DNA of 5,602 bases from Candidatus Coatesiibacteriota bacterium (lineage in GTDB: Bacteria; B130-G9), in the NCBI GenBank assembly GCA_003647755.1, contig QMNL01000143.1:1-5602 (forward strand), given 5' to 3'. Below the pieces are notes generated by a model. That model saw only the letters and a list, made by a program, of their open reading frames with translations. It made no database searches and was not told where the DNA came from. Shown one piece after another: positions 1 to 5,476 of the stretch. The position numbers and the translations under genes were made by a program. The number at the start of each line of letters is the position of its first letter. Position 1 is the first letter of the stretch.

Positions 1-83
1 GCCTCTGCGCACCGGCATCGCGTGTTCATCCCACAATCCGCCTTGCCATTAATCCTGATTATTGGGGTGTTGCGTGGTGCTTG
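1..83 (+). repeat. Left copy of an inverted homologous block ending at a -35 box
   Basis: Positions 1-83 align with the reverse complement of 5393-5311. By hand I count about 67 matches in 83 columns with one 1-base gap. The match is strongest over 1-64 (about 55 of 64) and includes identical 10-mers GCCTCTGCGC, CCTTGCCATT and CTGATTATTG. Similarity weakens at the -35 box and fades beyond it. The left end is cut by the window edge, so the full length is unknown. It could be a shared regulator-binding region, a dispersed intergenic repeat, or the remnant of a duplicated coding tail. Confidence 0.75.
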
Positions 84-110
84 ACGAGAATTGCAGTTTA
101 GCGTTATAGT
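81..110 (+). promoter_or_regulatory. Sigma70-like promoter upstream of the 58-residue membrane protein gene
   Basis: A -35 box TTGACG (81-86, 5 of 6 to consensus) and a -10 box TATAGT (105-110, 5 of 6) are separated by 18 bp, which predicts a transcript start near 117. The nearest downstream gene on this strand starts at 351, so the leader would be about 230 nt. The DNA just upstream of the -35 box (1-83) is closely matched by DNA upstream of a second promoter candidate on the minus strand near 5310, which supports a regulatory role. The assignment rests on sequence match alone. Confidence 0.6.
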
Positions 111-160
111 TTAATGGAATGATTTTTACGAAACGTGGGATAGCTGTGCAAAAGGCGACA

Positions 161-190
161 ATGGCTGCCTGCACTGACAGAGGCAGTTGA
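161..190 (+). CDS. Possible 9-codon leader peptide (uORF)
   Basis: An ATG at 161 is preceded by AAAAGG (150-155) at a spacing of 5 nt and reads MAACTDRGS before TGA at 188-190. The hairpin CTGCCT/AGGCAG lies within it, so a translating ribosome would disrupt that stem. The uORF is too short for coding statistics and could be chance. It has no run of a single amino acid of the kind seen in classical attenuator peptides. Confidence 0.2.
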   Translation: MAACTDRGS

Positions 191-336
191 GCTCCGCAAG
201 ACGGACAGAGTGAAAGCGAGTTGTTTCAGCGTTTTTTTCGGCGCGGCCAGAGGCGAGCACTGAGCTGTTATATATGTAGCGACTGAGGGTGAGATTTGAA
301 GAAATGAACTCGAGCAGTTTGCGACAGTTTCTAAAG

Positions 337-345
337 GGAGGTGAT
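337..345 (+). promoter_or_regulatory. Near-perfect Shine-Dalgarno that fixes a GTG start
   Basis: GGAGGTGAT is a nine-base complement of the 16S rRNA 3' tail. The GTG at 351 lies 9 nt after GGAGG. This is the strongest ribosome binding site in the window. It is the main reason for calling the short gene that follows, which starts with GTG and is easily missed. Confidence 0.8.
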
Positions 346-350
346 AGAAC

Positions 351-527
351 GTGAATTTTGACCTGCAGTTTGGCACGGTCGAAGAGGGTCTCCTTAATAC
401 GGTTGTCATGCTCTTTGTGATGATGCTGTGGTCGTCGGTTACGATCGCCCTGGGTCTGACGATCTACGGGATCATTCGGGACGTCTGGAAGGGCAAGAAA
501 AAAGAACAGGACGATAAGATCGTCTGA
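351..527 (+). CDS. Small single-pass membrane protein, 58 residues, family not recognised
   Basis: The ORF starts at GTG 351 behind a near-perfect Shine-Dalgarno and ends with TGA at 525-527. The protein opens with a short polar segment (MNFDLQFGTVEEG). A strongly hydrophobic stretch follows at about residues 14-42 (LLNTVVMLFVMMLWSSVTIA and on), and then a charged tail (residues 44-58) with the lysine cluster KGKKK. By the positive-inside rule the tail should be cytoplasmic, with one transmembrane helix. The EGLLNTVVMLFV segment is faintly like small gamma subunits of sodium-pumping decarboxylases (OadG), but no partner subunits are present and I do not assign that. It has its own promoter and a long leader upstream, and gatA starts about 240 nt downstream. 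The existence of the gene is well supported; its function is unknown. Confidence 0.7.
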   Translation: MNFDLQFGTVEEGLLNTVVMLFVMMLWSSVTIALGLTIYGIIRDVWKGKKKEQDDKIV

Positions 528-548
528 CGAGGCGCATCTGCGCGGTCG
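528..548 (+). terminator. Weak hairpin just after the 58-residue gene
   Basis: Directly after the TGA, CGA-G-GCGC (528-535) can pair with GCGC-GG-TCG (540-548) around an ATCT loop. This gives a 4-bp GC core, a small internal loop and three outer pairs. The following bases (ATTCTCCT) are only mildly T-rich, so it is at best a weak terminator and may simply protect the 3' end. Confidence 0.3.
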
Positions 549-769
549 ATTCTCCTAAACGCTAGCCGGAGCCCTGGCTGCGTCCATTTTGAGGCTACAT
601 CTGTCGTCATGGGTCCGACGCTCCAATTGCACATGCTTTTGTTAAGCGCCGGGCATACCTGATGTGTGTTGGCCGGTAATCGCTTGCGGTTCGGAGTCCG
701 GTCGGAGATTGTTTGTGTGGCTTTGGAGCGGCATGAGGCTCTTTACAGCACGTAAGACAGAGGTGGAGT
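549..769. other. Intergenic spacer before gatA, no gene seen
   Basis: I find no coding region, tRNA or convincing promoter here. The only ATG-initiated frame worth noting (609, 17 codons) lacks a ribosome binding site. The bases GGTTCGGAGTCC around 690 resemble a tRNA T-loop, but no cloverleaf can be drawn around them. The gatA Shine-Dalgarno, GAGGTG at 760-765, lies at the right edge. Confidence 0.5.
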
Positions 770-2221
770 ATGATGGACATCGGGCGGCTTTCACTCTCGG
801 AGCTTAGCGGCAAGGCCCTTGCCGGCGAGATCTCGGCAGAGGAGGCCGCGAGGTGGTTTCTGACCAGGGCACACGAGCAACAACAGATCAATGCGTTCAT
901 CAAGCTAGATGATGAGGGGGCGTTAGCGCGGGCCAGAACGCTTGATTCCATTGACACCGAGGCGCGGGCATCGATGCGGCTGTTCGGCGTCCCAATAGCC
1001 ATCAAGGACAACATCTGCGTGGCCGGCGAGACCACTACTTGTGGTTCCAGGATTTTGCAACATTTTGTCTCTCCATACAACGCCACGGTTGTGGAGAAAC
1101 TCATATCGGCTGGCGCGGTAATCCTGGGCAAGACCAACCTCGATGAGTTCGCCATGGGCTCATCCACCGAGACGTCTTTCTTTGGCATCACGAGGAATCC
1201 TCACGACCTCGATCGCTCACCCGGCGGCTCAAGCGGCGGCTCAACTGCAGCTGTGGCAGCCGGCTGCGCTCCTTGTGCGCTTGGGACGGATACTGGCGGC
1301 TCAATCAGGCAGCCAGCCTCATTCTGCGGCGTGGTAGGTCTGAAGCCGACTTACGGACGTGTCTCGCGTTACGGGCTTGTAGCCTTTGCCCCGTCATTCG
1401 ACCAGATTGGCCCGATCACGAGAAACGTTCGGGATGCCGCCTTGATGCTGGAGGTTATTGCCGGACATGACCCGAGGGACTCAACATCCGTCAATCGTCC
1501 CGTGCCGGAGTTCAGCAAGCTGCTCGATGGGGACTTATCGGGATTGAAGGTAGGCGTTATCAAGGAGCACGTTGAGGGGGGGCTCACACCCTTGGTGGCC
1601 AAGACAGTTCAGGACGCCATGCTCGCCCTTGAGCGACTCGGAGTCGAGATAATCCCGGTTTCGCTGCCCCACCTGAACTACGCAGTCGCGGTCTATTACA
1701 TCTTGGGCACGGGGGAGACCAGCTCCAATCTTCTGCGTTACGACGGCGTGCGATACGGACATAGGGCCTCGTCCTATTCGGACCTTGTTGACATGTACCG
1801 CAAGACCAGAAGAGAGGGATTTGGGCAGGAGGTCAAGCGGAGGATAATTTTGGGCACGTTTGTTCTGAGTACCGGGTATTATGAGGCGTATTATCTGAAA
1901 GCTCAGAGGGTGAGGACATTGATAATCCAGGACTTGAGGACGGCTTTCGAGAGGGTTGACATGCTGATGGGTCCGACGAGCCCTCAGGAGGCGTTCAAGA
2001 TAGGTGAGAAGATCGAGGACCCGCTAACGATGTACCTGTCTGATATTTTTACTATTCCCGCGAATCTCGCTGGCCTTCCAGCTATCTCAATCCCTTACAA
2101 CAGTGAGGGAAACGCCCTCCCTGTGGGCGTGCAGTTGATTGCAAGGTCATTTGACGAGGCGGGCATGTTGCGGGTGGCCCGGGCTCTGGAGAGTGACAAC
2201 TCACAAACCGGTAAGGAGTGA
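770..2221 (+). CDS. gatA: Glutamyl-tRNA(Gln)/aspartyl-tRNA(Asn) amidotransferase subunit A
   Basis: GatA is the glutaminase subunit of the cytoplasmic GatCAB complex. It hydrolyses glutamine, and the ammonia passes to GatB, which amidates Glu-tRNA(Gln) or Asp-tRNA(Asn). The 483-residue protein is full length and carries the amidase signature from about residue 151 (PGGSSGGSTAAVAAG, then GTDTGGSIRQPA). The Ser-cisSer-Lys triad is intact as Lys79, Ser154 and Ser178. From memory these are the same numbers as in the Staphylococcus aureus enzyme, and its glutamine-contact residues Tyr309, Arg358 and Asp425 are matched too. The protein starts MM. GAGGTG (760-765) lies 4 nt before the first ATG and 7 nt before the second at 773, so 773 may be the real start. 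TGA ends the gene 5 nt before the preferred lon start. gatC and gatB do not adjoin it, so the partners must be elsewhere. Confidence 0.97.
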   Translation: MMDIGRLSLSELSGKALAGEISAEEAARWFLTRAHEQQQINAFIKLDDEGALARARTLDSIDTEARASMRLFGVPIAIKDNICVAGETTTCGSRILQHFVSPYNATVVEKLISAGAVILGKTNLDEFAMGSSTETSFFGITRNPHDLDRSPGGSSGGSTAAVAAGCAPCALGTDTGGSIRQPASFCGVVGLKPTYGRVSRYGLVAFAPSFDQIGPITRNVRDAALMLEVIAGHDPRDSTSVNRPVPEFSKLLDGDLSGLKVGVIKEHVEGGLTPLVAKTVQDAMLALERLGVEIIPVSLPHLNYAVAVYYILGTGETSSNLLRYDGVRYGHRASSYSDLVDMYRKTRREGFGQEVKRRIILGTFVLSTGYYEAYYLKAQRVRTLIIQDLRTAFERVDMLMGPTSPQEAFKIGEKIEDPLTMYLSDIFTIPANLAGLPAISIPYNSEGNALPVGVQLIARSFDEAGMLRVARALESDNSQTGKE

Positions 2222-2229
2222 TCGGCTTG
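2213..2229 (+). promoter_or_regulatory. lon ribosome binding site and TTG start, overlapping the gatA stop
   Basis: AAGGAG (2213-2218) lies at the very end of gatA. A GTG at 2218 opens the lon frame, but it overlaps this Shine-Dalgarno and so cannot use it. The TTG at 2227-2229 sits 8 nt downstream of it, an ideal spacing, and is the preferred start. The arrangement suggests that lon translation is coupled to gatA translation. Confidence 0.6.
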
Positions 2230-3459
2230 TCTGACCATCAGAGCAGTTCGCAAAAGCCGGATAAATCGGAACAGAGTCCAGACGAGCGTCTGATTCTCCC
2301 GGTCTTGCCGCTGAGAGACGCGGTGCTGTTCCCGCACACGGTAATGCCGCTTTTGGTTGGGCGCAAGCGGAGCATCAGGTTGATCTCGGCTGTCAGAGAG
2401 GAGAAGGACATAATCGCCCTGGTTACTCAGAAGGACCCGGCAACGAACGAGCCAGGGGAGAAGGACATTTACAGGGTTGGGACCGCATGCATCATTGCCA
2501 AGAAGCTCGAGATGCCCGACAAGAGCGCTAAGCTGATCGTTCAGGGCCTAAACCGCGTCAAGATAAGATCAATCACAGCCGTGAGGCCGTACTTCAAGGC
2601 GGAGGTGGTGGAGGTGCACGATCCGCACGTGGAGTCCGTTACGGTGGAGGCGCTCACGGAGAACATACTTGCCCAGTTTCAGAAGTTGGTCAACGAGTCG
2701 CGTTACCTCTCAGAGGAGATGTATATAGCCAGCGTGAACATCAAGGAGCTTGGCCAGTTATGCGATTTCGTGGCGTTTCACATGAAGATCAGCACGACCG
2801 AGGCGCAGGAGCTTCTCGAGATGTTTGACGTGGAGAAACGAGCCTCGAAGGTGATTGAGTATCTCAATCGGGAGCTTCAAGTTTTGGAGCTTAGCTCCAA
2901 GATACAGTCTCAGGCGAAGAGCGAGATAGAGAAGTCGCAACGGGAGTATTTTTTACGGCAGCAGTTAAAGGCGATTCAGGGGGAGCTTGGGGAGACTGAC
3001 GAGAAGTCGCGGGAGATCGAGGACCTCTATTCGCAGATTGCCGAGGCGGGCATGCCACCGGAGGCGAAGGAGGCCGCGCAGAAAGAGGTCGAGAGGCTGA
3101 GTATGGTTCCCCCCGCGGCGGCGGAATACAGCGTGATCAGGACGTATCTGGACTGGCTCATCGGTCTGCCGTGGAGCAAAAGCACCAAGGACAGTCTCGA
3201 CCTTAGACGTGCGCAGCGGATACTGGACGAGGACCATTACGACCTTGCGCAAGTGAAGGAGCGGGTGCTCGAGTTTCTTGCCGTTAGAAGCCTGAAGAAG
3301 GACCTCAAGAGCCCTATTCTCTGTTTCGTTGGTCCGCCGGGCGTTGGGAAGACATCACTCGGCAAGTCTATTGCGCGCTCGATGAACCGCAAGTTCGCCA
3401 GGGCGTCGCTGGGTGGGATGCGGGATGAGGCCGAGATACGGGGGCATCGCCGGACCTAG
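2227..3459 (+). CDS. lon: Lon N-terminal piece up to the amber codon
   Basis: If TAG acts as a stop, this 410-residue product would contain the substrate-binding domain, the helical linker and Walker A, ending at GHRRT. It would lack Walker B, the sensors and the protease domain, so it could neither hydrolyse ATP normally nor cleave protein. It might still bind substrates or assemble with other subunits. The start is TTG 2227 for the reason given in the ribosome-binding-site entry. Confidence 0.6.
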   Translation: MSDHQSSSQKPDKSEQSPDERLILPVLPLRDAVLFPHTVMPLLVGRKRSIRLISAVREEKDIIALVTQKDPATNEPGEKDIYRVGTACIIAKKLEMPDKSAKLIVQGLNRVKIRSITAVRPYFKAEVVEVHDPHVESVTVEALTENILAQFQKLVNESRYLSEEMYIASVNIKELGQLCDFVAFHMKISTTEAQELLEMFDVEKRASKVIEYLNRELQVLELSSKIQSQAKSEIEKSQREYFLRQQLKAIQGELGETDEKSREIEDLYSQIAEAGMPPEAKEAAQKEVERLSMVPPAAAEYSVIRTYLDWLIGLPWSKSTKDSLDLRRAQRILDEDHYDLAQVKERVLEFLAVRSLKKDLKSPILCFVGPPGVGKTSLGKSIARSMNRKFARASLGGMRDEAEIRGHRRT

Positions 3460-4605
3460 GTGGGAGCGCTGCCCGGGCGGATAATACAGGAGATCAAGCG
3501 AGTGGGCGCCAACAATCCAGTCTTCATCTTGGATGAGGTCGATAAGATCGGCGCTGACTTTCGCGGGGACCCCGCCTCCGCCCTCCTTGAAGTTCTGGAC
3601 CCTGAGCAGAACAACACCTTTGCGGACCACTACATTGAGGTTCCGTTCGATCTGTCCAAAGTCATGTTTATCACCACGGCGAACATTCTTGACCCGATCC
3701 CGCCGGCCCTTCGCGACCGGATGGAGGTGATTGAGCTTCCGGGGTATTTAGATGAGGAGAAGCTTAAAATTGCGAGGCAATTTCTGATCCCGAAGCAGCT
3801 TGACGGACACGGGCTAAAACCATCGAGGCTGAGGTTCAAGACTGACGCCATTGAGCACATAATCTCACGCTACACACGCGAGGCAGGCCTGAGGGAGCTG
3901 GAAAGGACGATCGGCAAGATATGCCGCAAGGTTGCAAAGGCCGTGGCCGGGGGCGATAAGAGGATTCACGTGGTTACGGTGAAGTCCTTGCGCAAGTACC
4001 TGGGTGCAGTGAAGTTCTTCCCAGAGACGAAGGAACGGACGGCGGAGGTTGGGGTTGTCGCCGGGGTGGTCTGGACCCGCGTCGGCGGAGAGATAATCTT
4101 CATCGAGGCGACCAAGATGCGCGGCGCCAAGGACCTTCAGTTGACGGGGCAACTTGGGGACGTCCTGCAGGAATCGGCCAAGGCGGCGATGAGCTACGTT
4201 CGTTCAAGGGCGGATGAGCTTGGCATCGGCAAGACCAATTTCGGGAAGATTGACGTGCACATTCACATCCCCTCCGGGGCGATCCCCAAGGACGGGCCGA
4301 GTGCGGGCATAACGCTCGCAACGGCGCTTGTCTCCCTGTTCACAGGTAGAAAGGTGCGCTGCGACGTGGCTCTGACGGGGGAGCTGACGCTGCGGGGGAA
4401 GGTCCTGCCGGTTGGCGGAGTCAAGGAGAAGATCCTCGCAGCCAAGCGGGCGGGTATTTACGAGATAATTTTGCCCAAGAACAACAGGGGAGACATCGAG
4501 GACCTCGAGCAGCATCTCGTCGAGGGAATGACCTTCCATTACGTTGACCGGATCGAACAGGTCTTCCCGATAGCGCTGGTCAATGGCCCGGCAGAAGCGA
4601 AGTAA
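2227..4605 (+). CDS. lon: ATP-dependent Lon protease, full length but interrupted by an in-frame TAG
   Basis: Lon is a cytoplasmic homohexameric AAA+ protease that unfolds and degrades damaged and regulatory proteins. Read through the TAG, the frame gives 792 residues (E. coli Lon has 784). The order is the N-terminal substrate-binding domain (LPVLPLRDAVLFPHTVMPL, from about residue 24), a helical linker (QREYFLRQQLKAIQGELGE), Walker A GPPGVGKT (369-376), Walker B FILDEVDK (Asp436-Glu437), the sensor-2 region YTREAGLRELER, and the protease domain. Catalytic Ser692 lies in KDGPSAG and Lys735 is the second lysine of GGVKEK, 43 residues apart as in E. coli. Codon 411 is TAG where the family has the tyrosine of GHRRTY. 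Everything else keeps frame and motifs, which suggests a recent mutation, a sequence error or amber readthrough rather than an old pseudogene. The gene follows gatA by 5 nt and ends with TAA. Confidence 0.95.
3457..3459 (+). other. In-frame amber codon at the Lon pore-loop-1 tyrosine
   Basis: The codons read GGG CAT CGC CGG ACC TAG GTG GGA GCG, i.e. G-H-R-R-T-stop-V-G-A, where Lon proteins have GHRRTY followed by I or V and G. With a constant offset of 13 residues from E. coli Lon (Walker A Lys362 to 375, catalytic Ser679 to 692), codon 411 corresponds to Tyr398. A single C or T to G change in a tyrosine codon explains it. No frameshift or deletion is visible on either side. Confidence 0.9.
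3460..4605 (+). CDS. lon: Lon C-terminal piece after the amber codon
   Basis: The 381 codons from GTG 3460 encode Walker B, the sensors, the AAA+ lid and the complete Ser-Lys protease domain, but no Walker A. The codon immediately after TAG happens to be GTG. The only purine-rich sequence upstream (GGGGG near 3440) is about 15 nt away, too far for an efficient ribosome binding site. Independent translation is therefore unlikely. If made, the piece might resemble an ATPase-dead protease fragment. Confidence 0.55.
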   Translation: MGALPGRIIQEIKRVGANNPVFILDEVDKIGADFRGDPASALLEVLDPEQNNTFADHYIEVPFDLSKVMFITTANILDPIPPALRDRMEVIELPGYLDEEKLKIARQFLIPKQLDGHGLKPSRLRFKTDAIEHIISRYTREAGLRELERTIGKICRKVAKAVAGGDKRIHVVTVKSLRKYLGAVKFFPETKERTAEVGVVAGVVWTRVGGEIIFIEATKMRGAKDLQLTGQLGDVLQESAKAAMSYVRSRADELGIGKTNFGKIDVHIHIPSGAIPKDGPSAGITLATALVSLFTGRKVRCDVALTGELTLRGKVLPVGGVKEKILAAKRAGIYEIILPKNNRGDIEDLEQHLVEGMTFHYVDRIEQVFPIALVNGPAEAK

Positions 4606-4805
4606 GCAAGAGAATCTGTCTGCCCCGCTGGGATTGTGTGCAAAGTCCTCCTGTCAGACAACAATGGGCGGGCGCTTGACGCACGATTGTAGGTAATGTT
4701 GTCTCTATACGAACGGGCTGCGAAAGACGCGTTAGCCGGCCTGCGTCGAGCTTATGAACCCCTCATCGCCAGGAATAACTGGTGCCGATCCGCGAGACGT
4801 AGTGC
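4606..4805. other. Convergent intergenic region after lon, no gene seen
   Basis: No coding region is evident on either strand. Weak inverted repeats are present: TGTCTG (4617-4622) with CAGACA (4655-4660), and GACGC (4726-4730) with GCGTC (4743-4747). Neither is followed by a T tract. A TTGACG at 4676-4681 looks like a -35 box, but no -10 box lies at a usable distance. Confidence 0.4.
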
Positions 4806-4830
4806 TTAGCCCCAGTCTGCATGGGGCTAA
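4806..4830. terminator. Perfect 8-bp hairpin between convergent lon and the lipoprotein gene
   Basis: TTAGCCCC (4806-4813) pairs perfectly with GGGGCTAA (4823-4830) around a 9-nt loop. It lies 6 nt after the TAG stop of the minus-strand lipoprotein gene and 200 nt after the lon stop. The position between convergent genes suits a shared, bidirectional terminator. Neither side has a run of Ts, so it may instead block 3' exonucleases or need a helper factor. Confidence 0.5.
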
Positions 4831-4836
4831 CTCAAC

Positions 4837-5229
4837 CTAAATGAGCCCCTTGAGAAGTAAATGTGTTCGGGGTGAGCGCAAAACTCTATGATGCTCTGGA
4901 GCCGGGGCCGAGATCTCCCAGCGAAACTTCTCCCCCTCGTCGAGGTGGATCAGCTCCTCCTTTACAACTGTGCCGTCCGACTGGCGCCTCGCCGAGGCGG
5001 TGTAGTCTCCCTCATCGAGATCACCAACCTCGTCTGCTTGACCTGGGCCCAGGCTGAACTGGAAGATGGAGTTTAGATAGATGTGAAGCCCCTCGCCGGT
5101 GTTATTTATGGCGTAAAACTTCGCCTCGACGTAGAAGGTGGCCTCCTTGTCGCAGCCCACTAACCACAGGATGGGCAGCAAAATCGCAGCCACCGAGAGA
5201 ACACACAGTACGCGGGATTGATTCGTCAA
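4837..5229 (-). CDS. Small predicted lipoprotein, unknown function
   Basis: From TTG 5229 the protein has 130 residues. A short polar start (MTNQSR) and a hydrophobic core lead to the lipobox LVGC, with Asp after the cysteine. This is a type II signal peptide, so lipidation and surface or periplasmic anchoring are predicted. The remaining roughly 105 residues alternate polar and aromatic residues (FYVEAKFYAINN, LHIYLNSIFQFSLGPG, GDYTASARR, EKFRWEI), as in a small beta-sandwich, and end in a basic tail. I do not recognise the family. TTG 5229 is preferred because GAGG lies 6 nt upstream; TTG 5250 would give 137 residues but has no ribosome binding site. The gene stands alone, converging on lon. 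Its stop is TAG, and the frame beyond stays open for 34 codons to TAA at 4734-4732. Confidence 0.7.
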   Translation of the reverse strand: MTNQSRVLCVLSVAAILLPILWLVGCDKEATFYVEAKFYAINNTGEGLHIYLNSIFQFSLGPGQADEVGDLDEGDYTASARRQSDGTVVKEELIHLDEGEKFRWEISAPAPEHHRVLRSPRTHLLLKGLI

Positions 5230-5286
5230 AACCAGCCTCGACACATGCAATAAGAACGATGATCGACCTCAATGTAAGCCATATCA

Positions 5287-5314
5287 ATAATACAGTAGTT
5301 GCGCGCGAAAGCAA
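5287..5314 (-). promoter_or_regulatory. Candidate promoter of the lipoprotein gene
   Basis: Read on the minus strand, TTGCTT (5314-5309) and TATTAT (5292-5287) are spaced by 16 bp. The -10 is a 5 of 6 match but the -35 matches only at TTG. A transcript would start near 5280 and have a leader of about 50 nt. Support comes mainly from position: the homologous block shared with the left edge ends at this -35, just as it does at the better promoter at 81-110. Confidence 0.4.
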
Positions 5315-5393
5315 GCCGCATACACTACCGCAATAATCAGACTAATGGCAAGGCAGATGTTGGGATGAATACGCTTTGCCGCTGCGCAGAGGC
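5311..5393 (-). repeat. Right, inverted copy of the homologous block
   Basis: The reverse complement of this segment matches 1-83, with one base missing near 5343. In the left copy one frame stays open to a TGA at 82-84. In this copy the same frame, which can be traced to an ATG at 5408-5406, hits TGA just after the missing base. The differences are slightly enriched at third codon positions, so a decayed coding origin is possible, but there are too few to decide. Confidence 0.75.
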
Positions 5394-5476
5394 AATGAGT
5401 TCGGCAGGCATCGGTCTGTAAGTTACACCCGTTGGGTGACTTTGCGGTCCCCGCACGCGTCATCCGATTATTGGAG

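Larger units (their letters stand above)
117..350 (+). promoter_or_regulatory. Long 5' leader of the 58-residue gene
   Basis: This stretch lies between the predicted transcript start and the GTG start at 351. It contains a 6-bp hairpin (CTGCCT 165-170 with AGGCAG 181-186) and a 4-bp hairpin (TCCG 193-196 with CGGA 202-205, loop CAAGA). A weak 5-bp stem (TGAAA 211-215 with TTTCA 224-228) is followed by seven Ts at 232-238. A possible extended -10 element, TG-T-TATATA, lies at 266-274 with no clear -35. Two tiny ORFs are possible at 161-190 and 304-354. I do not recognise a known riboswitch or small RNA family. A structured or attenuating leader is inferred only from these elements. Confidence 0.35.

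Noticed and set aside
104..409. Minus-strand frame of 101 codons at the left edge
   Set aside because: It runs antisense through the promoter, leader and start of the 58-residue gene. The low-complexity Ser/Leu-rich peptide shows no domain, and the plus-strand signals are much stronger.
681..705. tRNA-like T-loop sequence GGTTCGGAGTCC
   Set aside because: The stem bases do not pair as a T-arm, and no acceptor, D or anticodon arms can be drawn around it.
607..1191. Long minus-strand frame of 194 codons opposite the start of gatA
   Set aside because: It overlaps the clearly conserved GatA coding region and its peptide has no recognisable domain. It is a mirror frame.
609..1978. 12-base identity ATGGGTCCGACG in the spacer before gatA (609-620) and inside gatA (1967-1978)
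   Set aside because: About one 12-mer match of this kind is expected by chance in a window of this size, and the flanks do not match.
4204..4539. Minus-strand frame of 111 codons inside lon
   Set aside because: It lies entirely opposite the conserved Lon protease domain and has no homology-like features. It is a mirror frame.
4676..4711. TTGACG followed by TATACG as a plus-strand promoter
   Set aside because: The spacing is 24 bp, too long for sigma70, and no gene follows on that strand.
5102..5314. Alternative minus-strand frame of 70 codons overlapping the lipoprotein gene
   Set aside because: It overlaps the frame that has the signal peptide, lipobox and ribosome binding site, and its start lies inside the candidate -35 box, upstream of the predicted transcript start.
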